Under the pieces are notes generated by a model. That model saw nothing but the letters and a program-made list of their open reading frames with translations, had not been told where the DNA came from and did no database searches. A program made the position numbers and the translations under genes. DNA of 64,000 bases from Glutamicibacter sp. MNS18 (GTDB lineage: Bacteria; Actinomycetota; Actinomycetes; Actinomycetales; Micrococcaceae): positions 186,001 to 250,000 of the forward strand of contig NZ_JAPCHW010000003.1 in assembly GCF_026107515.2 (NCBI RefSeq), in the 5' to 3' direction. Positions within the stretch are counted from its first letter, which is position 1, and every line of letters starts with the position of its first letter. Of this stretch, positions 1-8,533 are shown in pieces.

Positions 1-1941
1 TACTACGCCGACCAGAAAGACGTCATTGTGATGCACGTCGACGGCGAACTGCGCGACCTGGCCCGCGAACTCGAAGCAGGCACCACCGTCACCCGCGTGA
101 CCATCAGCGATCCGGAAGGGTTGGAGGTCCTGCGTCACTCAACGGCCCACGTCATGGCCCAGGCCGTGCAACAGCTGCGCCCGGATGCCAAGCTGGGCAT
201 CGGCCCGTACATCACCGATGGTTTCTACTTCGACTTCGACGTGGACGAGCCCTTCACCCCGGAGGACCTGAAGCAGCTGGAAAAGATGATGCTGAAGATC
301 GTCAACCAGAACCAGCTGTTCACCCGCCGCGCCGTCACCCCTGCCGAGGCCAAGGCCGAAATGGCCGACGAGCCGTACAAGTGCGAACTGCTGGCCAAGG
401 CCGATTCGGATGACACCTCCGGAGAAGGCGTCAGCGTGGAAGTGGGTGCCGGGGAAACCACCATCTACGACAACGTGGATCGCAAGAGCGGCGAGGCCGT
501 GTGGAAGGACCTGTGCCGCGGCCCGCACCTGCCGAACACCAAGCTGATCAAGAACGCCTTTGCGCTGACCCGCTCGGCGGCCGCCTACTGGCTGGGCAGC
601 GAGAAGAACAAGCAGCTGCAGCGCATCTACGGCACCGCCTGGCCGTCCAAGGAAGACCTGAAGGCCTACCAGGAGCGCCTGGCCGAGGCCGAGCGCCGCG
701 ACCACCGCAAGCTGGGCGCCGAACTGGACCTGTTCTCCTTCCCCGACGAGCTGGGATCCGGCCTGCCGGTGTTCCACCCCAAGGGTGGCATCATCAAGCG
801 GGAGATGGAGGACTACGTCCGCGACCGTCATATCGAGGAGGGGTTCCAGTACGTGGGCACCCCGCACATCTCCAAGGACGGGTTGTTCCATACCTCCGGG
901 CACCTGCCGTACTACGCGGACACCATGTTCCCGCCCCTGCATATCGATGAGGAGCGCGACGAACACGGCAATATCACCCGCCAGGGCCAGGAATACCGGC
1001 TGAAGGCCATGAACTGCCCGATGCACAACCTGATCTTCCGCGGCCGCGGCCGTTCCTACCGTGAGCTGCCGTTGCGCCTGTTCGAGTTCGGGCACGTCTA
1101 CCGCTACGAGAAGTCCGGCGTGGTGCACGGGCTGACCCGCGTGCGCGGGTTCGCCCAGGACGACTCGCACTCCTATGTCACCAAGGAGCAGGCCCCGGCC
1201 GAGGTCGAGCACCTGCTGAACTTCATGCTCTCGCTACTGCGCGACTTCGGCATGGAGGACTTCTACCTGGAACTGTCCACCCGCGATGACAGCGACAAGT
1301 TCATCGGCTCCGAGGAGCAGTGGGCCGAGGCCACCGAGGTCCTGGAGCGCGTGGCCACCGCCACCGGCGTGGACCTGGTCCCGGACCCGGGCGGTGCGGC
1401 CTACTATGGTCCGAAGATCTCGGTCCAGGCCAAGGACGCCATCGGGCGCACCTGGCAGATGGGCACCGTGCAGTACGACTTCAACCAGCCGGCCCGCTTC
1501 GGCCTGGAGTACCAGGCCGCCGACGGTTCGCGGCAGGAGCCGGTCATGATCCACGCGGCGAAGTTCGGCTCGATCGAACGCTTCCTGGGTGTGCTGACCG
1601 AGCACTACGCCGGGGCATTCCCGGCCTGGCTCGCACCGGTGCAGGTTCGCGCCATCCCGGTGGCCGAGGCCTTCAACGACTACCTGGCCGAGATCGTGGC
1701 CAAGCTGAAGGCCGAAGGCGTGCGTGTGGAGCTGGATGACTCCTCGGACCGTTTCCCGAAGAAGATCCGCAACGCATCCAAGGAGAAGGTGCCGTTCACG
1801 CTCATCGCCGGTGGCGAGGATGCCGAGGCCGGGGCCGTGTCCTTCCGTTTCCGTGATGGCAGCCAGGATAACCAGGTGCCGGTTGACGAGGCCGTGGCCC
1901 GGATCGTGACCGCGATCAAGAGCCGCGACAACAGCAACTAG
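1..1941 (+). CDS. thrS: Threonine--tRNA ligase (5' end outside window)
   Basis: Charges tRNA-Thr with threonine in the cytosol. The frame is open to base 1, and codons before the first ATG (position 28) continue the N-terminal TGS domain ([17 protein letters not shown]), so the true start lies upstream and this copy is truncated by the window, not by a mutation. The editing domain shows the HSTAH metal/active-site motif, and the class II catalytic core carries the zinc-ligand segment AMNCPMH. The C-terminal anticodon-binding domain is complete (ending near RDNSN). 646 residues are visible. The HIT gene follows after 29 bp, the usual actinobacterial thrS-HIT arrangement. Confidence 0.97.
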   Translation, partial: YYADQKDVIVMHVDGELRDLARELEAGTTVTRVTISDPEGLEVLRHSTAHVMAQAVQQLRPDAKLGIGPYITDGFYFDFDVDEPFTPEDLKQLEKMMLKIVNQNQLFTRRAVTPAEAKAEMADEPYKCELLAKADSDDTSGEGVSVEVGAGETTIYDNVDRKSGEAVWKDLCRGPHLPNTKLIKNAFALTRSAAAYWLGSEKNKQLQRIYGTAWPSKEDLKAYQERLAEAERRDHRKLGAELDLFSFPDELGSGLPVFHPKGGIIKREMEDYVRDRHIEEGFQYVGTPHISKDGLFHTSGHLPYYADTMFPPLHIDEERDEHGNITRQGQEYRLKAMNCPMHNLIFRGRGRSYRELPLRLFEFGHVYRYEKSGVVHGLTRVRGFAQDDSHSYVTKEQAPAEVEHLLNFMLSLLRDFGMEDFYLELSTRDDSDKFIGSEEQWAEATEVLERVATATGVDLVPDPGGAAYYGPKISVQAKDAIGRTWQMGTVQYDFNQPARFGLEYQAADGSRQEPVMIHAAKFGSIERFLGVLTEHYAGAFPAWLAPVQVRAIPVAEAFNDYLAEIVAKLKAEGVRVELDDSSDRFPKKIRNASKEKVPFTLIAGGEDAEAGAVSFRFRDGSQDNQVPVDEAVARIVTAIKSRDNSN

Positions 1942-1970
1942 CCAGTTACCGAAAAGGGGGGTCCACCGGG

Positions 1971-2528
1971 ATGGACTACACGAACGATCGGGAGATCACC
2001 GACGACTTTGAACTCGCCGGGGTTCCGGATTCGTTCCAACGCCTGTGGACTCCCTATCGGATGGCCTATGTGCAGGGCGGGCAGCACCAGTTCAAGGACA
2101 AGGACGACTGCCCGTTCTGCGCCGGTCCCGGGCGCAGCGACGAACAGTCGCTGATCGTCCATCGTGGCACGACCAGTTATGTGCTTTTGAACTTGTATCC
2201 CTACAATCCGGGGCACCTGTTGATTTGCCCTTACCGCCACGTGCCGAACTACGATGACATCAGCGTGGAGGAAACCGCGGAAATGGGCGCCTTGGCGCAA
2301 CAGGGGATGCGGGTTCTGCGCAAGGTCTCCAATGCCAAGGGCTTCAACCTGGGTATGAACCAGGGGCTGGCCGGGGGTGCCGGGATCGCCGCGCACCTGC
2401 ACCAGCATGTGGTGCCGCGCTGGGGCGGGGACGGAAACTTCTTCCCGATCATCGCCGGGACCAAGGCCATCAGCGCCACCCTGGACGAAGTACGACAATT
2501 GATCGCCGACGCCTGGGATGAGGCCTAG
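1971..2528 (+). CDS. HIT domain protein, Ap4A phosphorylase-like
   Basis: 185-residue histidine-triad protein. The signature HLHQHVVPRW (HxHxHxx) is near residues 143-152 and a CPFC pair, a possible metal site, is near residue 46. Mycobacterial proteins at the same place downstream of thrS are diadenosine tetraphosphate phosphorylases. By family, this one should split dinucleoside polyphosphates in the cytosol. The ATG at 1971 follows a G-rich ribosome binding site (ggggggtcc). In many actinobacteria pgsA, an acyltransferase and pimA come next; here they are absent and the next gene is an unrelated hydrolase. Confidence 0.88.
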   Translation: MDYTNDREITDDFELAGVPDSFQRLWTPYRMAYVQGGQHQFKDKDDCPFCAGPGRSDEQSLIVHRGTTSYVLLNLYPYNPGHLLICPYRHVPNYDDISVEETAEMGALAQQGMRVLRKVSNAKGFNLGMNQGLAGGAGIAAHLHQHVVPRWGGDGNFFPIIAGTKAISATLDEVRQLIADAWDEA

Positions 2529-2546
2529 GAACTGCTTGCTGGACTC

Positions 2547-2590
2547 TCGGGCCCACCCTCTTCGGCTTTCGCCGACCAGAGTGGGCCCGA
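2547..2590. terminator. Rho-independent-type hairpin after HIT gene
   Basis: Ten-bp perfect stem TCGGGCCCAC (2547-2556) / GTGGGCCCGA (2581-2590) with a second small hairpin, TCGGC/GCCGA, inside the loop. There is no strong T tract, as is common in actinobacteria. It separates the thrS-HIT unit from the hydrolase-TetR unit. Confidence 0.6.
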
Positions 2591-2618
2591 CAGCCGTTTA
2601 ATCGGCCGCGGATTTCTC

Positions 2619-2654
2619 TTGCGAAATAAAGCTAATGGCATTAGCTTTAACGTA
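2619..2654 (+). promoter_or_regulatory. Promoter with overlapping palindromic operator, leaderless start
   Basis: A perfect inverted repeat with 10-bp arms and a 3-bp centre runs from 2627 to 2649 (arms TAAAGCTAAT and ATTAGCTTTA around GGC). It overlaps a -35-like TTGCGA (2619-2624), a 17-bp spacer and a -10-like TAGCTT (2642-2647). The predicted transcription start falls on the ATG at 2654, and there is no ribosome binding site, so the mRNA is probably leaderless. The operator is the natural target of the TetR protein encoded by the second gene of the unit. Confidence 0.65.
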
Positions 2655-3493
2655 TGGAAACACACCACGACCTCACCACACAGTGGCTGCCACGCCCCGA
2701 GGGGCGGCTGGCCTACACCGTCCAGGGCGCCGGGCCACTGATTATCGCACTTCCCGGCATGGGGGACCTGCGTCAAACCTGGGATGCGATCATCCCGGCC
2801 TTGGTTGCAGCCGGCTACCAGGTCGCGGCCATGGACCTGCGGGGCCATGGCCAGAGCGACACGACTTTCAACGACCACGGGGACCTTGCCACGGCCGAGG
2901 ACTTCCTGGCCCTGGCCAAACACCTGGGCAAGGACCGGGTGATCCTGCTGGGCAACTCGATGGCGGGCTCGGCGGCCGTTGTCGCGGCGGGAATGGATCC
3001 GCATCGGATCGCAGCGGCCGTCATGGTCAACGGGTTCCTGCGCGAACCAGGCGGGAACCCCAGCAGGTACCTGTTGCATATGGCCTATCGCCTGCTCTTC
3101 TCCCGCCCCTGGGGCGCGGCATGCTGGAGTGGCTACTATCGATCGCTGAACAAGGGGGCTGCGGCACCAGGACTTGAGACGCACCTGCAACTGATTCGCA
3201 CCAGCCTGTCGGATCCCCACCGGCTGCGTTCCTTCCGCCAGCTGTGCCTGCAACTCGATCACCGGCAGGTCGCCGATTGGGCGGCCAAGGCCGCTGCCCC
3301 CACGCTGGCCATCTACGGGCAGCGGGACCCGGACTTCAAGGATCTGGACTCCGAGATGCAGCTGGCCCGGCGCCTGCTGGATGCCAGCACCGTGGTCATG
3401 CCGGACAGCGGACACTACCCGCAACACCAGCATCCCGGCCGCCTGGCCGAGTTGATTGTGGACTTCCTCTCCCGTGAGGATTCCCGTGGCTAG
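2654..3493 (+). CDS. Alpha/beta hydrolase
   Basis: 279-residue soluble alpha/beta-hydrolase-fold protein. Oxyanion-side segment LPGMGD is at about 33-38, the nucleophile elbow GNSMAG has Ser102, and a candidate catalytic His254 lies in DSGHYPQ. The acid is probably the Asp in YGQRDPDF. The RGHGQSD segment after strand 4 is typical of the family. The substrate cannot be told from sequence. The start at 2654 sits 4 bp after an operator palindrome with no Shine-Dalgarno, so translation is probably leaderless. The stop overlaps the TetR start by 8 bp, so the two genes form one autoregulated unit. Confidence 0.85.
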   Translation: METHHDLTTQWLPRPEGRLAYTVQGAGPLIIALPGMGDLRQTWDAIIPALVAAGYQVAAMDLRGHGQSDTTFNDHGDLATAEDFLALAKHLGKDRVILLGNSMAGSAAVVAAGMDPHRIAAAVMVNGFLREPGGNPSRYLLHMAYRLLFSRPWGAACWSGYYRSLNKGAAAPGLETHLQLIRTSLSDPHRLRSFRQLCLQLDHRQVADWAAKAAAPTLAIYGQRDPDFKDLDSEMQLARRLLDASTVVMPDSGHYPQHQHPGRLAELIVDFLSREDSRG

Positions 3494-4079
3494 GGCCGGG
3501 CTCAACCCGCAACGGGTGGTGGAAATTGCGGCCGAACTGGTCCAGGAGCAAGGTGTGGAAGGCCATGCCAGGCTGTCACTGGCACAGGTAGCCAAGCGGG
3601 CAGGGGTGGCCACCCCGAGCCTGTACAAGCACATCAATTCCCTGGCTTCGCTCAAACGTGGTGTATCGATCCTCAGCTTGCGACTACTCGCTGACACCTT
3701 GGAACGGGCCATGCCCGGCACTGGCGACTGGGAAGCCCGGTTGGTGGCCATTGCAGTCGCATTTCGCGGTTTCGCGCTGGAATTCCCCGGCCTTTATGCG
3801 GCGGCACAAGCCGCCCCGGATCCCGAGGCTCCCGCGGATGAATCCTGGCGACAGGCCGGTGACCGGGTCCTGCATTTCCTGGCAGAGCCGTTGCAGGAGC
3901 TGGATTCCCTCCAGGGAAATGAAACGGACCTTCTCCGCTCGGTCCGGGCACACCTGCACGGTTTCATAGACCTCGAGTTACGCGGTGGATACCGTCTGGA
4001 CCGCGACCTGGCGGAAAGTTTCCAGATCCATGTTTCGATCCTGCTCAATGGACTGCGCCACTTGGCTCGCGGCGTCTGA
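3486..4079 (+). CDS. TetR/AcrR family transcriptional regulator
   Basis: 197-residue regulator. The N-terminal helix-turn-helix reads SLAQVAKRAGVATPSLYKHI (about residues 36-55), and the C-terminal ligand domain is of the TetR_C type. The GTG at 3486 is chosen over an in-frame ATG at 3456 because GTGAGGA (3474-3480) gives a ribosome binding site at good distance and the protein then begins where family members do (VARAGLNPQR). It overlaps the hydrolase stop by 8 bp, which suggests translational coupling. It most likely represses its own unit through the palindrome at 2627-2649. The inducer is unknown. Confidence 0.88.
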   Translation: MARAGLNPQRVVEIAAELVQEQGVEGHARLSLAQVAKRAGVATPSLYKHINSLASLKRGVSILSLRLLADTLERAMPGTGDWEARLVAIAVAFRGFALEFPGLYAAAQAAPDPEAPADESWRQAGDRVLHFLAEPLQELDSLQGNETDLLRSVRAHLHGFIDLELRGGYRLDRDLAESFQIHVSILLNGLRHLARGV

Positions 4080-4900
4080 GCACCGTCATCGCTGAACCAT
4101 GCACTTGATAAACGATGGGTAGATCAAAAACGACAAGTGAAATCGATGACATTCTCATTCAATTCCTCTTTGTCCGGACGGAAGGAGAAAGCCTGGACAC
4201 TGTGCGCATCGAGCGGAAGGACAATGATTGGCTTCAGCAAGCGGGGCAACGGTCTTGGACCCTGAGTATTCGCTCTTGGTCCGCCACTGATTGGCTGGCA
4301 TCCGCAGCGTGCCGCGCAGCCCGCATTCAGTCCGACTTCCACCGCCCCGGTGGCCACCGGTGAGCCCATCGAAGAACCCGGCGCCTTTGCCCCATGTCCC
4401 CGCCGGTGGGCTGGTGGACTGGCACAGTGGGACGCCGAGTGCGCCGACGGGAATGGGCATGTACCTTGTGCGGCGCAGTCGTGGATCACCTTTCAGGTTA
4501 ACGGGCAACCGGACCCTCGCCGCGGACAGTCGGGTTGTTCCTCCAGGGGGAGTGCCTGGACGTGGCCATATCCCGGACCTTCGGATTTATCCCACATAGT
4601 GAGCGAATAAACGACGGCCAGGTCTTCATGACCTGAATCCATGCCAACAAAAGGGAGTCCAATCCCGGCATGACCGATGGGTCTCGACCACCTTCGCCTG
4701 GGGTGCCGAGAGCGGGTCGGTGGAGTGCCAAGGGGAGCTACCTCCGCGCTAGCTTCACGGCGGGATTCCAGGATTTTGGTTGCGCGCCAGCAAGCATTCT
4801 GATAGTTTCGCGACGAATCCACGAATTTCCTTTGACAAGGCATTTTGCGCTCCGCGGATTGTTACGTCACATGAGAATATCAGGAGATAAGTCCACGGGT
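4080..4900. other. Non-coding stretch, no supported gene
   Basis: More than 800 bp with only short overlapping open frames on both strands, none with a convincing ribosome binding site, codon usage or recognisable protein. A 14-bp palindrome (CCGGTGGCCACCGG, 4347-4360) is the only structure noticed. Base composition is patchy, with an AT-richer segment near 4080-4200. It lies where pgsA and the phosphatidylinositol-mannoside genes sit in many relatives. I see no remnants of them. Confidence 0.5.
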
Positions 4901-4991
4901 CGGCCTTTGTGACGCAATACCCGACGCTTTTGTTACGCGCCGTTCTACGATTACTGGCGTAACCAAGACCTTTAGTTTGTGTTGGAAAGGA
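4861..4991 (+). promoter_or_regulatory. pdxS upstream region with GTTACG repeats
   Basis: GTTACG occurs at 4861-4866 and 4932-4937, and its complement CGTAAC at 4958-4963. The last two form an inverted repeat that brackets a -10-like TACGAT (4946-4951) with no good -35, as expected for an activator-dependent promoter. The ribosome binding site AAAGGA (4986-4991) precedes the pdxS ATG. Which regulator binds is unknown; a MocR/PdxR-type protein is a guess from the pathway. Confidence 0.35.
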
Positions 4992-5000
4992 ACAACCCAG

Positions 5001-5903
5001 ATGTCGACCCCAGAAAAAGCTCCACAGTTTGGTTCCGATCGTGTGAAGCGCGGCATGGCGGAAATGCTCAAGGGAGGTGTGATCATGGATGTGGTCACCC
5101 CCGAGCAGGCCCGTATCGCCGAGGATGCCGGAGCGGTGGCCGTCATGGCCCTGGAGCGTGTTCCAGCCGATATCCGCGCCCAGGGTGGCGTCTCGCGCAT
5201 GAGCGACCCCGACATGATCGACGGCATCATCAACGAGGTGTCGATTCCGGTGATGGCCAAGGCCCGCATCGGCCACTTCGTCGAAGCCCAGATCCTGCAG
5301 TCCCTGGGCGTCGACTACATCGACGAATCCGAGGTGCTCACCCCGGCCGACTACGAGAACCACATCGACAAGTGGCCGTTTACCGTGCCCTTCGTCTGCG
5401 GTGCCACCAACCTGGGTGAGGCGCTGCGCCGTATCAACGAGGGCGCGGCCATGATCCGCTCCAAGGGCGAAGCCGGCACCGGGGATGTCTCCAACGCCAC
5501 CGGTCACATGCGCAAGATCCGCACCCAGATCGCCAAGCTGCGTGCGCTGCCGGAAGACGAACTGTACGTGGCGGCCAAGGAACTGCAGGCCCCGTACGAG
5601 CTGGTCAAGGAAATCGCCGCCACCGGCAAGCTTCCGGTGGTGCTGTTCACCGCCGGTGGTATCGCCACTCCGGCCGATGCCGCCATGATGATGCAGCTGG
5701 GTGCCGATGGCGTCTTCGTCGGCTCGGGCATCTTCAAATCGGGTAATCCGGTCCAGCGTGCCGAGGCCATCGTGAAGGCCACCACCTTCTTCGATAACCC
5801 GGACGAGCTGGCCAAGATCTCCCGCGGCCTGGGCGAAGCTATGGTCGGCATCAACGTCGATGAACTGCCGGAGCCGCACCGTCTGGCGGAGCGCGGCTGG
5901 TAA
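5001..5903 (+). CDS. pdxS: Pyridoxal 5'-phosphate synthase, PdxS subunit
   Basis: Makes PLP from ribose 5-phosphate, glyceraldehyde 3-phosphate and ammonia delivered by PdxT. It is a 300-residue TIM barrel that assembles as a dodecamer. The catalytic residues match the family with an offset of six: Asp30, Lys87 in AKARIGHF and Lys155 in [10 protein letters not shown]. The ATG at 5001 is preferred over the frame-opening 4977 because AAAGGA lies just upstream and the protein begins [11 protein letters not shown]. The glutaminase partner pdxT is not adjacent but 10.7 kb downstream, which is unusual. A degraded copy of its last 54 bp is present at 8464-8517. Confidence 0.97.
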   Translation: MSTPEKAPQFGSDRVKRGMAEMLKGGVIMDVVTPEQARIAEDAGAVAVMALERVPADIRAQGGVSRMSDPDMIDGIINEVSIPVMAKARIGHFVEAQILQSLGVDYIDESEVLTPADYENHIDKWPFTVPFVCGATNLGEALRRINEGAAMIRSKGEAGTGDVSNATGHMRKIRTQIAKLRALPEDELYVAAKELQAPYELVKEIAATGKLPVVLFTAGGIATPADAAMMMQLGADGVFVGSGIFKSGNPVQRAEAIVKATTFFDNPDELAKISRGLGEAMVGINVDELPEPHRLAERGW

Positions 5904-5925
5904 ACACAATTTCAAAAGCTGATTT

Positions 5926-5970
5926 GGCCCCACATCACCGTTCGCGCGGTGGTGTGGGGCCTTTGCTTTT
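5926..5970 (+). terminator. Terminator of pdxS
   Basis: 15-bp stem GGCCCCACATCACCG (5926-5940) / CGGTGGTGTGGGGCC (5947-5961) with one G-T wobble and a TTCGCG loop, followed by a T-rich run (TTTGCTTTT). A classic intrinsic terminator. Confidence 0.88.
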
Positions 5971-6558
5971 CATACTGACCACATGATCGAATCGGTGGTT
6001 CGCGATGAGTATCCGCATGAGCGCCCCTCAGGCCGTCCGCAGTCTGGGCCTGCGTTCATACTTCGAGTTGGAGTCAATCTCACCGCGCAGTGGGGCCACG
6101 GACAGTCCCTGTTTTCCGCAGTTCGGCAGTCTGTGAATCAGGGCAGGGGCGCTGCAACTAGCGAATTCATGCATGATGGAAGTGGCGTTAATTGGATTAC
6201 TTGATTCGCTCGACCAGCAAACTAATGCTCCGATACGCTACGTTTCAACGTGGACGGCAAGTCCGGTTCGGGAGGTCTCTTTCGAGCTATATGTGCGCTT
6301 GCTGGGCACCCTTGTAGGCGCTGCGGGACGTCGATCGAGCGGAAGAACTTCATGAACCGATCGAGCCACTTTTGCCCCGTCTGCCAGCGAAAACGCTAGT
6401 TTGACCGGTCGCCCGCACACCGACCTCAATCGTGGTGCTGCCTCGAGCTGCTCTACGTCAACGTATACCGATCGCGGTCGCCCTGGATATTGGACGGTGC
6501 GAGGTCTCGGTCGCTGAGTCCGTGGCGATCAGATCTGGCGTTCTCCATACGTTCGGCG
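5971..6558. other. Non-coding, degenerate-looking stretch
   Basis: About 590 bp without a supportable gene, lower in GC than the flanking genes, between the pdxS terminator and the Abi_C gene. Short frames on both strands lack ribosome binding sites. If the segment 5904-8517 is a decayed integrative element, this is where a lost integrase would be looked for, but I cannot recognise one. Confidence 0.45.
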
Positions 6559-7410
6559 CTAGGACTCGGAACGACGCCAGGGCGCGTCGGGATCGGCGAG
6601 CGTCTCGAGCATGAGCTGGCACCAGACCTGTGCCGCCCCGACGACCAGGCGGGCGTGCCGTGGTCGCACCCATTTCGGGACTTCCTCGGCCCCGTGGTCG
6701 ATGCCGACGCTGTTCCTGAGCTCGGTCACGCTCTGGGTGGGTGTGAACAGCGACTGCAAGGCCTGGCGGAGGGCGCGGTCCTCGTCGCTGACCGACTTGG
6801 GTGCAAGGCCGAGCGTCTCCTGGGCGGCGTTGACCAGGGCTGGAACCTTCGCGCCACGGCTGTAGGTCTGCCCGCGGGCGGTGAGCACGCACTTGGCAGT
6901 CGATTCGATCAGCGCCTTGGCGGTGCTCACGGCGAGCCGCGGGTCGGTATCGACGCTGTCGCCGAGCCTGCGCAGGTGGTCGTGGATGGACTGCGGGTCG
7001 GGAAGGGCGTTAAGCGCGCGCTCGGTCAACTGCGCGCCTACCCCGGTCCGGCCCAAGCGCACCGTGCCGGTGGACTCGTCGACGTCGAAGCCGTCCTCGC
7101 GCAGGATCCAGAGCCACCTGTCCCGCAGGCCGTCGTCGTTGCCCCAGCCGGTGGTGGAGTCCTGGGTGATCTTCTGCAGCACGTCGCCGAGCACCGCGGC
7201 CAGCCGCTGCGCATCTGCAAGGTCGCCCAGGTCGAGCGTCGCGAGGTAGCGCCGCATCCGCTCGCGTCGGACGCTCTCGTCGTTCTCGCGAAGCTGCTCC
7301 GGACCGAGGGCGACGCCCCGGTCCTCGAGCAGCGCGTCGATCTCGCGCAGAGGCGTATCCGTCAACTGATCCGAGAGGAACCGCATCACCCGCGGCGTGA
7401 AGGTTCCCAT
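6559..7410 (-). CDS. Abortive infection protein with Abi_C-type C-terminal domain
   Basis: 283 residues. The C-terminal third has the pattern of the abortive-infection C-terminal (Abi_C) family: an AKALIEST helix, a KVPALVNAA stretch, SVTELRNSVGIDHG and a long last helix containing ARLVVGAAQVW. The N-terminal ~150 residues are helical and charged and I cannot assign them. Such genes are phage-defence candidates; the cellular target is unknown. The ATG at 7410 lies 6 bp after the stop of the toxin remnant, so it sits third in an operon antitoxin-toxin-Abi. The region is flanked by a pdxS 3'-end repeat, which suggests acquisition with an island. Confidence 0.75.
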   Translation of the reverse strand: MGTFTPRVMRFLSDQLTDTPLREIDALLEDRGVALGPEQLRENDESVRRERMRRYLATLDLGDLADAQRLAAVLGDVLQKITQDSTTGWGNDDGLRDRWLWILREDGFDVDESTGTVRLGRTGVGAQLTERALNALPDPQSIHDHLRRLGDSVDTDPRLAVSTAKALIESTAKCVLTARGQTYSRGAKVPALVNAAQETLGLAPKSVSDEDRALRQALQSLFTPTQSVTELRNSVGIDHGAEEVPKWVRPRHARLVVGAAQVWCQLMLETLADPDAPWRRSES

Positions 7411-7416
7411 GCCCGG

Positions 7417-7743
7417 CTACCTCGTCTCGTTGGGGTGCGCTGTGTGGACCTGCTCCAGGTAGACGGTGCCGCCGTCGACGTAGAACCACACCCTGGCGCT
7501 GCCCTTGGGCGTGGGCTTGTGCTGCCACCGCTGGAAGGTCTGGCCGCCGCGAGTGATGACTGCCAGGGATCCCTCCAGCGGGTAATTGGTCGCGGTGGTC
7601 TGCAGGGGCGTGCGGGTCAGGAAGTCCCAGGTCTCGCTCATGGGGTTCCTGATCGTCGCCACGAGATCGCGTCAGCCTTTCTCGGCCTGCCTCGTGGCGT
7701 GCTTCAGCACGTACTCCGACTTCTTCGCTGGTCGCGGGACGAC
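7417..7743 (-). pseudogene. RelE/Txe-like toxin, broken by an in-frame stop
   Basis: The 3' part (7417-7662) encodes a toxin-like domain ending in RVWFYVDGGTVYLEQVHTAH. Upstream in the same frame the codons read RPAKKSEYVLKHATRQAEKG, then TGA (7674-7672), then RDLVATIRNP. From memory, related toxins read AEKGWRDL here, so a Trp codon appears to have become TGA. There is also no standard start codon at the right distance from the AAGGAG site (7753-7748). A GTG at 7662 could restart translation but would lose the first ~25 residues. The gene follows the antitoxin directly and precedes the Abi_C gene. Probably inactive. Confidence 0.7.
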
Positions 7744-7759
7744 GGTCTCCTTGGGCAGC

Positions 7760-8224
7760 TCAGGGGTGCTCGACGACCACGTCGTCGGTGTCCTCGTCGA
7801 GCCATTCGACCGGCTGTGAGCCCAGGCCGGCGGCGATCGCCGTGGCGGTCTCGCGCCAGCTGGTGAGCTTGGTGATCGCCAGGTGCGGCTGCTGAGTGGA
7901 GAAAGATGCCCGTGCGGCGTCGATGAGGTCCCGGGCGCACTGCTCGCGGTCCTGGGCGTTCAGCGCGTACATCCAGGGGTAGCGGCTGGCCATGCGCCCG
8001 GTCAGGGGGTCGTCCTCGAGCGTCACGGTGATGAGCGTGCCTGCGATGCTCAGCAGCTCAGCGCGGGCATCGGCCTCGCGCTGGGACATGAGGACCAGGG
8101 ACTCGCCGTCGCGGCGGGTCACCGTGACAGGGTGGTTCTCGGCCTCTGCGAAGACCTCGGCCGAGTGCTTGCTCAGGTCCGAGGAGCGCCGTGTCCGGGT
8201 CGGGGGTTCAGCTGCGGTGGTCAT
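7760..8224 (-). CDS. Prevent-host-death (Phd/YefM) family antitoxin
   Basis: 154 residues. The N-terminal Phd fold is seen in SSDLSKHSAEVFAEAEN followed by VTVTRRDGESLVLMSQREAD (about residues 12-50). The C-terminal ~100 residues are longer than in a minimal antitoxin and include a Trp-containing segment (YPWMYALN) and an acidic end (EWLDEDTDDVVVEHP). Phd proteins bind the toxin and repress their own promoter. The ATG at 8224 is preferred to a GTG at 8281 because the Phd domain then begins at the usual distance. The stop lies about 20 bp before the toxin remnant. An intact antitoxin beside a dead toxin suggests relaxed selection. Confidence 0.82.
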   Translation of the reverse strand: MTTAAEPPTRTRRSSDLSKHSAEVFAEAENHPVTVTRRDGESLVLMSQREADARAELLSIAGTLITVTLEDDPLTGRMASRYPWMYALNAQDREQCARDLIDAARASFSTQQPHLAITKLTSWRETATAIAAGLGSQPVEWLDEDTDDVVVEHP

Positions 8225-8463
8225 GTGTCCACGGTGTTCGGAAGTCCAGGCGTTGAGTGGTGGACAGCGCGTGCTGGTCACTCATTGAATGGCTATGGGC
8301 CTTCAGGGGCAGTGGCGAGTTCTATTGGTTGTCGCAACCTCAAGGAAGGCGGTATGCCGCCATAGGTCGACCTTGCGCCCCTGTTTTTCACTTGCAGTAT
8401 GTACTACGAGGCAATGCGATGTGTCGTCTCGGGGGATCATGCAAAGCTTCATTCTTGGGCCAC
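8225..8463. other. Intergenic region upstream of antitoxin
   Basis: About 240 bp without a supported gene. It should hold the promoter and operator of the antitoxin operon (reading leftwards), but I found no clear palindrome. It ends at the pdxS 3'-end repeat. Confidence 0.4.
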
Positions 8464-8517
8464 GGCATCAACGTCGATGAACTGACGGATCTGCACCGCC
8501 TGGCGGAGTGCGGTTGA
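8464..8517 (+). pseudogene. Decayed duplicate of the pdxS 3' end
   Basis: This 54-bp segment matches the last codons of pdxS (5847-5900). The first 21 bases, GGCATCAACGTCGATGAACTG, are identical, and 47 of 54 match overall by hand count. It would encode GINVDELTDLHRLAECG and then TGA, whereas the real gene ends [18 protein letters not shown]. It is followed by its own strong terminator. Best explanation: the segment 5904-8517 entered at the pdxS 3' end, supplied a working end to the gene and left the old end here to decay. Tandem duplication with deletion is an alternative. Confidence 0.8.
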
Positions 8518-8533
8518 TTGGCTTTTAGCCTCA

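Noticed and set aside
4115-4363. 82-codon frame with lower GC in the gap before pdxS
   Set aside because: No ribosome binding site, no recognisable family, and competing frames of equal length on the other strand.
6346-6430. Peptide-like string HEPIEPLLPRLPAKTLV followed by a stop, reminiscent of an IS5-type transposase N-terminus
   Set aside because: Too short and unsupported by any downstream DDE motifs or terminal inverted repeats; likely chance.
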